A stretch of 64,000 bases of DNA from Osmia lignaria lignaria (taxonomy: Eukaryota; Arthropoda; Insecta; Hymenoptera; Megachilidae), in contig NC_135045.1 in the NCBI RefSeq assembly GCF_051020975.1, positions 1,056,501-1,120,500 on the forward strand, read 5' to 3'. The translations under genes and the position numbers were made by a program. Each line of letters starts with the position of its first letter. The first letter of the stretch is position 1. The notes beneath the pieces were generated by a model. The model saw nothing but the letters and a program-made list of their open reading frames with translations. It had not been told where the DNA came from and did no database searches. This document shows, in pieces, positions 13,446 through 25,020 of this stretch.

Positions 13446-13495
13446 CACCATCATCACCACCACCACCACCACCACCACCACCACTACCATCACCA
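13446..13495. repeat. triplet microsatellite (CAC)n
   Basis: About 16 CAC/CAT triplets with a perfect core. The plus frame gives a Pro run, the minus frames Gly or Val runs. The Pro-run frame at 13343-13588 is not supported as coding outside the repeat. Confidence 0.95.
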
Positions 13496-14008
13496 ACGGC
13501 ACAGACGCTCTACTTCCATCAACACCGTCTTTCCCGTACTCTAGCATCGCCATCATCTATCCGCAGCAGCATTACGTGGGGGTATTGATTAAACGCAACG
13601 CATCCCACCCCCTCTCGACCGACTCTCGACCGCGTCTCTACGCGAGGGTGAGGAAGGTGCTTTTGGCACGGGAGTTGGCCGACAATTAATATTATTTATC
13701 GACGTCTTAATCGGCTGGCCGCATCTAACCGCCATCTCCAACCCCTCTGGTTTGAAAGCGGCGCGGTGGCCGCGCAGCCGGGGGTTGGAAAGCCGACCGA
13801 CCTTGCTGCACCGAAGGAAGCCAACCTGATGCGAAACCGAGGGAGGAGGTCTGTTTCTCATCTACCCTTCGTCGGACGAGGTCAACTTTTATTGAGAAAT
13901 AAACGACAACGAGTCGTCGAGGGTATTCAATTAATTAGAAGAACGGTTCTTGCTATTGCGGCGTGTTAATTATTTAGTAACTTGTTACGTATCTTAATAC
14001 CCACATAC
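13496..14008. other. non-coding stretch
   Basis: No gene is recognised. A 90-aa minus frame (13589-13861) and a 67-aa plus frame (13766-13969) overlap and neither resembles a known family. Confidence 0.55.
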
Positions 14009-14072
14009 CTATTATGATTTAAATGAACAGGTGCAAAGAAGGGTACCACTTCCATCCCCGTTAGACACTCAC
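14009..14072 (-). other. candidate 64-nt RS-exon / micro-exon at a recursive splice site
   Basis: Read on the minus strand, a pyrimidine tract ending CTGTTTCAG stops at 14073. The next base, 14072, begins GTGAGT, a consensus 5' splice site (14072-14067). A second 5' splice site, ATAG|GTATGT, follows the base at 14009. The 64 nt between can therefore be skipped by re-splicing at GTGAGT or kept as an exon. Only the frame starting at its third base is open throughout (GAG TGT CTA ACG and onward, with an internal Met); the other two hit stops at once. This matches the known design of insect ratchet points and RS-exons. It could also be an ordinary small cassette exon, or chance. Confidence 0.4.
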
Positions 14073-14104
14073 CTGAAACAGAAAAAATGAAAAATTTGTT
14101 AATA
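14073..14104 (-). promoter_or_regulatory. 3' splice site with branch-point-like TATTAAC
   Basis: On the minus strand the branch-point-like TATTAAC lies at 14104-14098. Its branch A (14099) is 26 nt from the AG at 14073, a typical distance. Nearly all bases between are pyrimidine or A, ending TTTCTGTTTCAG. It is among the best acceptor-like sequences in the window and abuts a donor. Confidence 0.45.
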
Positions 14105-14117
14105 AAATTTTTCATTT
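14085..14117. repeat. perfect 13-bp inverted repeat with 7-nt loop
   Basis: The arms AAATGAAAAATTT (14085-14097) and AAATTTTTCATTT (14105-14117) are exact reverse complements around a 7-nt loop. In a minus-strand transcript the loop is TATTAAC, the putative branch point, and the 3' arm is part of the pyrimidine tract. AT-rich sequence makes such repeats likelier than random expectation. Confidence 0.85.
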
Positions 14118-17097
14118 ACTTTCATCACAATTTTAACTTAATTCCAACTTCAATTGTACTCGGATTAAGGATACAAAATACTGGTAAAAGTGGAAGAAAA
14201 GCACGAGAGGTAAAGGATTAACGTGTGAAGTGCTCGTCGTCCACACCACCCTCGAAAAAATATTCCACGCGACGTTAAGATTCCTCGATAGCACTTTCTA
14301 AATCCTTTCGTTTCGAAAATTGCTTTGCCCGCGGAAACGTAAGAAAGGCGTACAGAAGAGCCAAAGAGCAGAGTCCATTTCTGAAATGTACTTCGTCACC
14401 TTCGTGCCATGCCCATCGCGTGACCCAACAGCTCCGTCTCCTTTCGCCCCTTCGCTTTCGACCACTCCTTTTATTCGGTTTGCGCCTTCTCCAACATTTT
14501 CCCTTGGTCATTTATGGAACGCTTCCATGACGTAGCTGTAAAGTCTATTACCCGGGACGGACACTCGGTTAGCTGGAACTTGTCTGCAGCCGAAGCACGA
14601 AGAAGGGCGAAGTTACCGTGAAAAGCAAACAATGGATGCTGACTGAAAAAGAGAAGCTCGTTTTCGACATCTCCCCACCCATCTCGATATCTCTTGTTTC
14701 CCATTTCACGAAAGCATTACCAACGCGACAGCCTTGAAAATTATTCTTGCAATTATAGGAATAAGGGAAATTGAGACGGGAACGAATTGGGTAATCGATA
14801 GGGGCTGTTCATCAAGCGAAAGAGGTGTCGCGACAAAGTTCAACTGGTTGCGTGTTGTAAAGTCGAGCCGTCAGGTCGCTTCATTGGAAGCTGGTGACGG
14901 GTGGACGCGTCGAATAGGACAATTCCAGTTGGTGGAGTGGTCGGCCCCTTTCGGCCCTGTTCGATAACAAATGGTCGTACCGCCCCTGAAGGACAACGCC
15001 GCTGCGCCGGCAGTTTGAGCGTAATTCTGCGCCCGCTCGACAGGCCCGTAAGTCACCGGCTCAAACGAAGCGTCGAGGTATTAATTAGAGTTTCAGGCCG
15101 GAAACCGCGATCACTTATCACCGAAGCCAACCTAATCTGCTGGTCGGCCCGTTCCACGCTAGCTAGCCAGCCCAGCCTTTTAACCGTGAGACTTAAACCT
15201 TCTGCTGATCGATGTCTGCCCGATCATCACCCCGACCGTTCTAACGAGTTCCCGGATATCAAGCTTTCTTAACAATTTCCTCGAGCTCAGCCGGTTCCAA
15301 CTCTCTTTTTCCCCGTCGACCTTGTTGCCCGAACAGAACGGACGTCCAACTGCTGGGACTGGTGGAACCGTGTGAAAAGCGTTCATTGTGAACGCGAACC
15401 GGTGACCTCGTTACCACGTCAGGTCGTTAATAAAACCCGCGACACTCGAGCATTGGAAATTTTTCACGAGATCCTGTCGAGAACCTTGAAGCTTCAGGCG
15501 GGATTGAAACAGCGAGGAAAAGCACTGAGCTCAGACCAGCTTACAGAGATATATGAACCTGAGCATGAATGCTGCAGATTAGAATTCGAAGGGTTTTAAA
15601 TGTCGTTTCGAACTCGTCGTTGAGGAATAATTTCAACTGTAATCAGAACGCCTGATTCTCTATTCACCGACGCGTTTCGTCTATCCTACGGTACAATACA
15701 AATTAGAATGATTGTAACTGTAATCGGTGAGTTGTTGTAGGATGGGTACAGCGTATTGAAAATTCATAAAGGGAACCCGGCTCGAAAGAAGTTTAATGAG
15801 TTTGCTGCGTTGCGACTCGTTAAAAATTTGGCGTCGACGTTGTGGCCGACGGACGGGCATAAAAGCCCCGCGTGACGTTCAATTAAATGCTACGAAGGTA
15901 CAGACAGCATTGAATATATCCGCTTATTCGACAAAACGGTTTTTCAAAAAGGTTGCTGCTGGGTATAATTAAAAACCTTCAATCACGTTTCAATGAAAGG
16001 TGCCAACAAAAACTATGCTGCATTAAATGAATTCGTTGATTTCATCGTATATAGATATATATTTTTATCGGTAATCAGATCATTTCTTTTGTGCATCCTT
16101 TATCGAATAATCGAGCTGATGATTTATTATCTCTGCCCTGTTGTTAGCACGGGGTTGTTCGCGAATCATCGAGGGAAAACTCGTTTCTCATGAAAATCGT
16201 CGATTGGAAATTGGAAATCCGCGTGTTTATTTAATACCGTTCGCTCCAAATATAAACGATCTTTCGACCTGGAAAGATATCGATTCGACTTTGAAATTCG
16301 ATTAACCACCCCGGTGAGAACTAATTGTTGCGCGGTTGGTGGTGTCTTAGTTGTACAAATTAAAGCACGAAACGTTGACAGAAACGAAGACGGTTAAACG
16401 AAATAATAATTGAAACGTAACTGTCCGAAGAAGAAAAGGAAGAGTAAAAAACTCGTCCGTTTCTCTGAAACTCCTCGAGATTCCTGTACCAATAACGTGT
16501 CCCTACATTAATTATGTCTGTCATCGGCAATGGCAAGCTGTCGTCCCCGTTTCCCTGCCAGATACTATCAAGTTTATCACGTCCGAGATATCAGAGGGGA
16601 AAGGGGGTAGGGGGGCTGTGTCCCCTTTAACTTTGGATATCGACGGTTGGCCAGAAACTTGCCGGGATGAACAGCCGGTGTAGAGTGCCGATCTGCTGGA
16701 CCAAGTCTCTCATTTCGAGAGTTCCGACTGCCGGATGGTTCACCGTTGACCCGACCACGTTTGCCCTTACGCGGAATTGTTCTGACCACTGTAACCCGCT
16801 ATTAACTCGGCTGCGAATTGATTCCACGGTTTACTGCCATTTACAAAAGCTACCCGATCCTGAGAACTCCTCCTCTCTCAATCAGAATTACGTCTGTTCA
16901 CATTGTTCCGCAGAACTTTCTTTGTACCAACGAACCAACAATTTGGCATACGCTTTCTAACTGGTGAACAGAGATTTCGTGTGGCTGTGCAATTCGTTTC
17001 GATATTTGCGATAAATTTTCCAATATAAAATATCGAATAAAAAGTTAGAGGGGCTGTGAAAAAGAAGGAATAATAGTACGTGAAGAAACTAGCTAAC
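14118..17097. other. non-coding stretch, no gene recognised
   Basis: No gene is seen. On the minus strand, CTTCTCTTTTTCAG ending at 14643 is a strong acceptor, and the following frame stays open to about 14471 (SQHPLFAFHG at its start). There is no good donor or known domain. Positions 15600-16400 are AT-rich. A G-rich patch at 16596-16616 has three G runs, one short of a canonical quadruplex. Confidence 0.6.
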
Positions 17098-17112
17098 TAT
17101 ATATATATATAT
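17098..17112. repeat. (TA)n dinucleotide tract
   Basis: A 15-bp alternating TA run. Too short to be a notable satellite. Confidence 0.9.
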
Positions 17113-18075
17113 CACAGCCCATGGGACACTTGGTCGGTGAGGGTACGCGTGGGTGTTTTACTCCCCGGAGAGAAAGAGTAAATGAGGGAAGGAGGGAGAA
17201 ACAGACGGAGGACAGGGGATCGAACTGGTGGGTGGTGGTGAAGCGGAGCGTACACGAAACAGCACTTACACCCTCGCGACTAGCAACCCTCGACCTCCGG
17301 TCTGCCTCTGGCTAACGGTCCGACTCTACAACTGCTAGAAGTGAGTCGAAACTGCAACTACCATCGCGCATACCAGTAGCTTTTAAGGCTCAACTTCCCT
17401 CTTTCGAGTTTATTAATATGTATACGTGTCGCGTAATATCTCCGGCAACATTGTAGGAAAAGAATCCTTAGAATGACGTTACCTTTATCGCACCGAGTTC
17501 TAAATTTATCTCAAGTAATTTGAAAAACAGAAAAAATATTTCGATACTTTCACCTGAACGAAGAAGGTTAATTCCATAAGCCGTGATAATAAATCCCAAC
17601 TAAAGGGGTTGTTTCTTTTTTCTTTTTTTTTTTTTACAAGCCGTGCGTACGTTCCAAGCATCCCCGAGGGTTTCGAGCAACCCCAACGATTTTCTGAACG
17701 ATCGATTCCCGTCGACGATTCCAACGAACGGGAAATATGAAATCCACCGGCTGACACGGTAATCCTCGACGGAGTAAACGGTAAGCATCCCCTCGTTTGG
17801 AAACTCGACGTCCGTCGAGACGCAGGCGGGCATACGCAGCTTCGTTGGATCTCGCTTGATATCTGTGGTTCGCCTTCCTCTCGCACTTTCTTGCCAAGTG
17901 GAATTCTCTGGTGGACCGGGTCAGCTTCAACTGAACAAGCCAACCAGTCCCAACCACCCCCTTTAGAACAATCCGCACCCCCAGGCTCGTACCGACTGAA
18001 ACTTGCCGTGCAGCTTCGCTAATGAAAACGAATCGTTCTTCTTCCATGGCCCAACCCCTTTTCCTTTTTTTCCTC
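17113..18075. other. non-coding stretch with pyrimidine tracts
   Basis: Three minus-strand frames (145, 137 and 77 aa between 17506 and 18047) overlap in different frames, so none is credible alone. A weak minus-strand mini-exon is possible at 17553-17483: acceptor CTTCTTCGTTCAG, donor AAAG|GTAACG, one fully open frame. Its donor is poor, its branch point would be close to the AG, and its phase does not fit the 14072 exon. T-rich run at 17612-17635. Confidence 0.5.
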
Positions 18076-18097
18076 TTTTTTTTTTTTTTTTTTTTTT
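18076..18097. repeat. poly-T, 22 bp
   Basis: An uninterrupted run of 22 T preceded by about 18 bp of C/T. It could be the poly-A end of a minus-strand retroposed sequence, but no element body or target-site duplication was recognised. Confidence 0.9.
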
Positions 18098-21000
18098 AAC
18101 CACGCTCGAATGAAGCGAGACACGAGGGGCTCGGTGCTCAGGTAGACAGCAACGTGTGCACACGGGTCTGGCTCGTCGAAGAGCTTCGTCGTGTTTTCGC
18201 CCCAAGGGTTTACACGTCGAGCAAGACAATTAGAGGGTCGCTTGTTCGGACGACTTTGTCGCTTACCGAGCTGTTCGTTACGTATCGAGCGATCGTTATG
18301 TTATGGTTTGCCTGAACCAGCTTCTCTGTCATGGATGGAAAAAGTTTTATTACGTTCAATATGTTCACAGGAATTTCAGCCTCTTCGTTATGTAAATTAA
18401 TTTTCTTTCGTTAGATTTCTGCGGATTGCAATATGGACCGAGTTCGTATGAAGTTAATTTCATATAGAAGAAATGAAAAGAAAAAACGCAGATACAGATC
18501 ATGGCTCGTTAGCAGCTAGATCGTAGAAAGAACGACGTCGAACTCGCCAGCAGCTGCTAATGAAAAGAAATTGCCCATTTCTTGCATCCCCCTCGACCCT
18601 GCTATCTCCTCTTCCATTCATCTATCGTGGCAAGGCTACAGAACAAGATGAAGGATACCGTTGCGGTAGGATGATGTAAATTTGTGCGTTACGACCAGCA
18701 TCGAAGTTGCCAACTGGGGATGGGTAATGAAAACGAATTACCCTCTTTCCTTCGCTTTTTCTTCCTCCTTCCCCTGAGCAACACTGGTCGTTGCTTTTCT
18801 CGGCTCATCGTTGACGCCCCTGGACAGGTGGCCATGTTCCGTTGAAAAACGATTCGATACGTTCCTTTCGGCTCTCCTCTCTTTTTATCAGCTATGAAAA
18901 GTACACATCTGGTCGCTTTGTAGTTTGTCCCTTCAGGTATCTCGATTTTCGTTTCGCCGCAAATAGAGCGTGGCGAGCCAAAGGACGAGTTTACTTGTTG
19001 CTGCGTGACAGAACACCTTTGAAATCGTGAACCTTCCTTATTATGAGTCACTCGAAGAATTAATGGTGCTTTAGATCGTAGGGAGATTACGGTCCGGGAA
19101 TGAGTGTATTAAAGAGGGAACGCGTTCGCGGGCGTAGACTTTTCACGAAGAAATGCTATTAACAAATTAAGTCACGAGGAAAAGCGATCGATGAAAACAC
19201 AGTGGTCGCGCTAGGGTGCCTGGAGAATAATTCCGCATGCAGAAACGCGATGTAACAGGGTGTAAAATTTGAAGATACAATAATTGGTGTAAAATAAAAT
19301 AGAATAGCACGTCGATCGAATCACAGCTGTTTCTTCGAGTCACGATGACCGTCAACGTTATTCTTGCCGATCATCCAAGCACAGCTGAGAGCAGAGCCAG
19401 TCACGCTCTCTCAAAGTTTGCGCTGCCATCACGAAAAGCAATCTATCGTGGTTGTCGCGTTTGCTCGAGGTCACGTTCGATAATGGAAATTCGATAAAAA
19501 TCTGGCTACGTGTACAGATTGGAATCTCCGAAGAAGCTTCGCGATTCAAAGTTTTCCAAAGCTGGAAGAATCGATGAGACTAAGAAAATTGTCTCGACGG
19601 AATGTTCGTTCCGGCAAGATAAAAGTCGATTTCCGATTTCAATTTTGGATTGCTTCGGTCCAACGGGAAGAGAGAAAGGGCCAGCCCGAAGCTTCGTTAG
19701 TGCAATCACCAACTTTAATCCGACTGATTTCGACCAGCATCAAGCGGGAGAGCAAGCTCTTTCTTTTTCTTTTTTCCTTCTTCCTTCTCCACCGATGGCA
19801 TTTCTTCCACGATCCCCTGAGGACAGAAACGCAGCGGCACCGGCAAGAGCTCTTCAGAGCGTGCAGAGTACACGGAGAGGGTCCAGGACGCCTAATTAGA
19901 CGCGGTACCCGCCGCTAAGAGGGTGAAACGAACGGTGGTCGTAGGGAGAAACAAGAAAACGAAGAAGAGACCTAAAACGTGAACGCGCAAAAACCTTCAC
20001 CGCACGCGTACACAGCTTCTCCTTGCACCTTTCTCTCGCTTTGCTCAACTTTCGAACTGTCTCCGACAGCTGGAAAAAGTGTGGGGTTACCAGGGAACCG
20101 CCACCGCTTCCTTTTTTTATTTCACCCTTCGTTGATGACGTCTGTCGCAGAGACCCCTTTTGGCAGACACCTCGAGAGCCATGGGACGTTTTCGTGAACT
20201 TACGTGCAAGTCCTTCGCCATAACGTGCCTCTTCGAGTTTCGATACAGAAAAGAATAGAAATTTATTCGCTTCTCGACCGATTTGATTAGTTTAGCGATT
20301 TGGTAGCGGTGGCGGTGATATCAAGGAGTCGAATCAATTAAAAGCTCGCGAGCCGGCCGTAATTTATGCGGGAAAAATTAACAAGTCAGATGTCCCCTCT
20401 GGCCACGCGCAGTTACCACGTCAGACGGATATTAAATTAATGGAAATAATGAAATGATAACGGAAAATCGGAGGTCCGCGAGCCTCGCACCTTCTAAGCC
20501 CGGTAATCCTTCAAAAAGTCCGAAACTAACTAATTATGCAGCTGGTGTCTGGTTGTATAAATCATATCTAAATTCATGAATTACATCGGCTTTAACGTTC
20601 TCGTTTTCATGGAATTTTTCCATAAAGCAGCCGGCAAGCTTTATTAGCCCCTTGCTTTATAACATCAAGTCACGTTCCAAGTGACTGGCGTACTTCCAAG
20701 TATATCATAATTGCAATTTTACTTCTAATTACTATTTGCATAATCGAGAGTATAATATTTAACAATTAACTCTTGAAATATAGATCCTTTTCTTAAGAGG
20801 GCGAAGGATTTAAGGATTTAAGAATCCGAAGGTTATCGAAATCGTTTGAAAATTGACGAGGCTTGAATGTAACGGGTCGTCGAGCATTTGGCTGGTAGAA
20901 AAGTTAAGGCAAGGTAAGGATAATTAAAAGCAAGACGGTTAAAGGGTAACTGGAAGAGGTGCAATTACCGGGACAGTATTGGCATGGCAAACTTAATCGT

Positions 21001-21269
21001 GACCGGGCAAAGTACACGAAGAACGTGAACCGGCCTGAATGGTCAGAGCGTAATTAATCAGTGCCATATGGTAAGCCTGTGGACGTTGACGGTTCCACGA
21101 GCAAAAGCAATTAATAATCCCTCCATTCTTAGGTATGCGTAACGATTACTAAGACTACTCTATAACCGGCCGCGCTTAGAACGTAAACTTTAAGAAAGAA
21201 CGCGACTTCCGTTATTAATGGCCACGACAAGCTGCACCTCCAAGAAAAATGAAATCTATTGTTAACATC
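18098..21269. other. non-coding stretch, no gene recognised
   Basis: No gene is seen. Two overlapping plus frames (129 aa at 19510-19899, 114 aa at 19574-19918) run in different frames through the same C/T-rich DNA and are rejected. Positions 20300-21140 are AT-rich with several TAATTA words and could include conserved non-coding elements. An ACAGGGTGT word (19255) belongs to the dispersed motif set. Confidence 0.6.
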
Positions 21270-21298
21270 TTTTTTTTTCTTTTCTTTCTTTCTTTCTT
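21270..21298. repeat. T-rich tract with (TTTC)n
   Basis: A run of T followed by about five TTTC units. Confidence 0.85.
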
Positions 21299-21555
21299 CA
21301 TAGAAAGTAATACGAAATCCACTTACATCGTAATATCATCTCGAACTGGAACGTTCTTGCTTGTATTCAATTTTCAAACTTTCCAAGTATAAATTGCATC
21401 TCACCGAGGCTTTGTTCTTATTCTCGACCGAGTTATAAATCGCTTCGTGCCAAGCTACGATCGGTGCCGATAGAAATATCCGAAAGCGATAAAAGAGAAA
21501 GGAGCGGAGGAAAGAAATTTACAATATCAAATGTTGAAAGCAAATTTTTTAGATA

Positions 21556-21574
21556 TTTTTTTTTTTTTTTTTTT
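21556..21574. repeat. poly-T, 19 bp
   Basis: An uninterrupted T homopolymer within AT-rich non-coding DNA. Confidence 0.9.
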
Positions 21575-23315
21575 GCTTTAACGATAGAACTATTACACGT
21601 GGCTTTCGGTCTTAAAACAGTGGAAAGACTACCAGCCAGGAAGCTGTTAATGTCTTAAAGGCGTAAAGAGCCACTATGGCTCTTTAACAAACTTCTCACG
21701 TTTCTTGCTTCAAGTCTTTCTTCGACAACTTTTTCATCATCCTTCTGATAAATAATTATGCAGAGAATCGTCCGTTAAGGTTTCCCTGGCTGGAAGCGCC
21801 ATAAGTCTTACCATATTCCACGGAGCTTCTTATAAAAAAAGACTAGTTGCCTTTAGGAACGTTAACTGGCTGGAAGAAGCGAGTTGGTGCCAGATTGCGG
21901 CCGATATTACGGCCACGTGTTTTACATCATTTTTCGTTGCCGCGCCGACTAAATATTCGTGCCAGCTGTTCGGGGCCAATTCGTTACTAATTGTTTCTAG
22001 TCGCACGTCTCGCGACCACCAGTGGCACGTGCCGCTAATTACCTTTCGCAGCGCAAGGCAACGATATTTTATGCAGTAAGGGCTAATTCATCGCGTCCCT
22101 TGGTAACGCCGGAATTTTTGACACTAATTGCGCTCGCGAAACTTTCGCTTCAGATTACTCGCCTCAGTAGTTTTCTATACAGTTTTTCAACCTTATTGTC
22201 TAAAGTACGCTATCACGTGACTGCGAATAGCAACTTTTGCTCAGAACATTACAACAGCAAATTTTTTTCAAATAACTTTTCGGGTGCACTGGGATTTTTT
22301 GGTGAAACGTCGGTTACGAAATATCGGATTGGTAGAACGAAGCAGTTTCGATACAACAATTCTAGCCATCTAACGGAACCAGGATTTTCATCCTCTCTCG
22401 CCCAGGTATGATCGATCGCGTTAGAATAATCCGGCATAAAGCAGAGCAGAGAGTCGGCTAACGAATTATTCAACGAGCAAAGTGGTATCAGTCGAACGAA
22501 TCGCGTCACCCGGTATAGAATGTTGGAGCTTGCGAAAGGTAGGAAAAGCAGTCGACGAAATGGCACGTAACCCGATTCGATGCGTTGGCCATTTCGCGTG
22601 GCCGGAGCTTCGATAAATCTGACGTCGATTGAAATATCGCCTTCTTCGATATCCCTCGCAGCACTGATTTTAACTCACCGCCCATCCCTCTCGGCCCACC
22701 CCTGCCGTACACCCAATTCCTATGTACTTAAATCTTTGCTCCTTCTTTCGCGCCAGCCCGCGCTGTTTCGGCTCCCGGCAGGGACGTGTGCGACAGACGA
22801 GAGCCGAGGGAAAATAAATTCCACGGTGGAAAGTAACGACCACGATATGAAGCTTGCTGAATTTCATTCGTTCTCTGTCCCCAGCCAGCAGGGCTGCCAC
22901 GGCTGTTACTCTTTCTCTGTCGCCGCGAGGAAACGTCGATATAGCCCCGCCAATACCGCACCATTGCTGCCTTCGACCTTCCTAAATGGATCTTCTCTCT
23001 ATCCTAACTTCAATTTATATTTATTAATTTCTCTACCGTACTCCTCGTGAAAATAAAAACAATTCGTATTTGATATCATTGAGATACCGATGACTGGAGA
23101 AAAAGCAGCAATAAAACGCAACAATGGGAAACATTGAAAGCCGAGTTGAAGACGAGCGAATCGAGGGAATAGCTCGCGAGGAAAGCCAACCGTATCTACA
23201 GATACGTCGGAATAGGTGGATTGGGTTGTTGCGTGTAAGGGGTTGCTCGAGGCGTTATATCGCTCTATGGGATGGCGATGGAGAGGTAAAAGGGCCAAAG
23301 AGAGACAGAGATTGA
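21575..23315. other. non-coding stretch, no gene recognised
   Basis: A 156-aa plus frame (22580-23050) and a 179-aa minus frame (22999-23538) are the longest here. Both are Ser/Leu/Pro/Arg-rich without domains; the minus one reads through the GAA tract as a Leu run. An 11-bp word CTGGCTGGAAG occurs at 21786 and again exactly 80 bp later. Confidence 0.6.

Positions 23316-23349
<34 letters not shown>
23316..23349. repeat. (GAA)n triplet tract
   Basis: About eleven GAA/GAG triplets. The opposite strand gives Leu or Ser runs in open frames, which inflates apparent ORF length there. Confidence 0.95.
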
Positions 23350-24818
23350 CTGAGAATGAGAAGGCAAGAGACGAAAGGGAGGATCGGTACGAAGGTTTAG
23401 GGGGTGGCCCTGCTTCGGCAACTTGCCGGGGCTCGACGAGGCATTGAAATTGCAAATGCGCATTATGGATATTTCCCTATAGAGGGTCGAATACCACTCG
23501 CTTCTCTCTCTTCTCCTTTTGCTCATACACACACACATTTCACAGTCGAATCTCTTCGCGTACGCGTCACTCTGCTCCTTTCGCTCTTTATCTTCCTTAA
23601 CCCTGCTTTCTTTCCTCTACTTTTTCGCTATCCCTTATGTCCCTTTCATCTTCCCTCTCGCGGCTACAAATACTCGATGCGATGTACGCGCACCCTTAGC
23701 CACCCTTTCGTCCTTTACACCCAAGTCGTTTCTGTTACGCTGAGAAATATTTTATTTATTTTCCCTTTTTTCCTCGACTCTCGACGAATTCATTTTAGAT
23801 GAATTATGACCATTGATTGCTCGATAAACATCAAATTTATTCGACAGTGAATCTTCCGCATCGAGAAACGAAATTATACTTAAAAATTGAATTTCCAATT
23901 ACTGCAAAGCCGGAAAAGGGAAGTCGATCGGTGGAGGGTGAGATAGGAAATCCTTTTATCGCGCGTCGTCGAACACCAGCCCGTACAGACGAGACCGCGA
24001 AAGACGGGAACACGATAAAGACGTCGCGTCGCTTACCGACCCTCAGACAACGCGGTGCTCGGCTGTTTTCGTATTCCGACGATGTTTGAAATATTGAAAA
24101 ATCAAGAAAGAATAGCGGAAAAATCGAGGGAACGCCGAGAGAGCCGCCGGTTATGGGATCAAGAGAATTTTCCGAGAAAACTTGCGCACCACTGACGCAG
24201 ACACGCGTCAAAAAGGATGATATGCAGAGGGATGGAACGAGGAGATGCTGGATGAAGAGTAGGCGAGGAGGAGGGTGAAAAAGGCGTCGGAGGACCTAAC
24301 GGTTTGCCAGCGAGAGAGAGCGATAGAGGGTGAAAGGGTTAAAATGAGACAGAAACACGGGGAGAAAGTCAAAGCTAGAAACACCAGAGAGGAAAAGAGA
24401 CATCAAGTTTGTTGTATATACTAGTTTGCAGCGTTGAGCAGAGAAAAAACCGCAGGTCGAAAAATATTTTCCGCGACGACTCGCCGGTTGTGAAAACGTT
24501 CCTTCGCGTAGAAGTAAAATATACTGGCGCTGGCGTGTTTCACTAATTATTCTACTAATATAAATTAGACTTAATTTATCGTAAGGTCTCCATCGAATCC
24601 TCTTACGCCAAGTTCATCAATTTCGACAGACGAACGGTTTCCATTTTGTTTCCGATGATCGGCCAAAAACGCGTGGTTGGTGTTGCAAACGGCGAGGGTG
24701 AGGATAAGCAAGCAGGGAGCGATGCAGAAGAGGGTGGGTTCCTTCGTGTATCGAAGAAGGAGAGAATAGCCGAAAGCAATCGGAACCCCCGTCGAACCGA
24801 TGTAGTAGATTCACTTAC
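23350..24818. other. non-coding stretch, putative intron on minus strand
   Basis: No gene is recognised. A 132-aa plus frame (23404-23802) and a 124-aa minus frame (23837-24211) show no family resemblance. If the candidate first exon ending at 24819 is real, this is the start of its intron. Confidence 0.5.
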
Positions 24819-24834
24819 CTATTCGCCCCTTCAT
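24819..24834 (-). CDS. candidate start of a first coding exon (partial, hypothetical)
   Basis: On the minus strand an ATG at 24834-24832 opens a five-codon stretch (Met-Lys-Gly-Arg-Ile plus one base). It ends at 24819 against a full-consensus donor, AG|GTAAGT (24818-24813). The same frame has a TGA about 75-80 nt upstream with no Met between, so this ATG would be the first. The left-over G would pair with the first two bases of the 14072 exon to give Gly and enter its only open frame. The upstream TCACTG (roughly 24899-24904 on the plus strand) is only weakly initiator-like. No family can be named from so few residues. Confidence 0.2.
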
Positions 24835-25020
24835 CTCTCTCAGTCCCCTCGGTCTTCGCAGCTCTCTGGAATCCCCTGACAAGTTACGGCAGTCTCGCAG
24901 TGACGCTCAAATCGAGTTAACGTTGTTTTACGAGCCTCGGTTTCGTTCGACGCCGATTTAGCGACGCTTTTACCGGTTAAAAACAGCTTGCACGCGTCAA
25001 ACTGGATTTCTATCAAATTT
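24835..25020 (-). other. possible 5' leader and promoter of the candidate first exon
   Basis: This is the region upstream of the candidate ATG on the minus strand. It is mixed in composition, CpG-containing and without an obvious TATA box. It would have to contain the transcription start if the exon at 24819-24834 is real. Confidence 0.15.

Noticed and set aside
13343..13588. Pro-rich plus-strand frame and matching Gly/Val minus frames
   Set aside because: Generated by the (CAC)n microsatellite. The flanking residues are not recognisable.
16596..16616. Possible G-quadruplex
   Set aside because: Only three separate G runs. The fourth would have to be split from the last run with no loop.
17483..17553. 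Second minus-strand mini-exon with an acceptor abutting GTGAAA
   Set aside because: One frame is open for 71 nt, but the donor GTAACG and the regenerated GTGAAA are poor, the branch-like ATTAAC is only about 15 nt from the AG, and its phase is incompatible with the 14072 exon.
22580..23050. 156-aa plus-strand frame
   Set aside because: Ser/Leu/Pro-rich, no domain, and overlapped by minus-strand frames at 22506-22964.
22999..23538. 179-aa minus-strand frame with a long Leu run, resembling a membrane segment
   Set aside because: The Leu run is the GAA microsatellite read in reverse. Outside it there is nothing protein-like.
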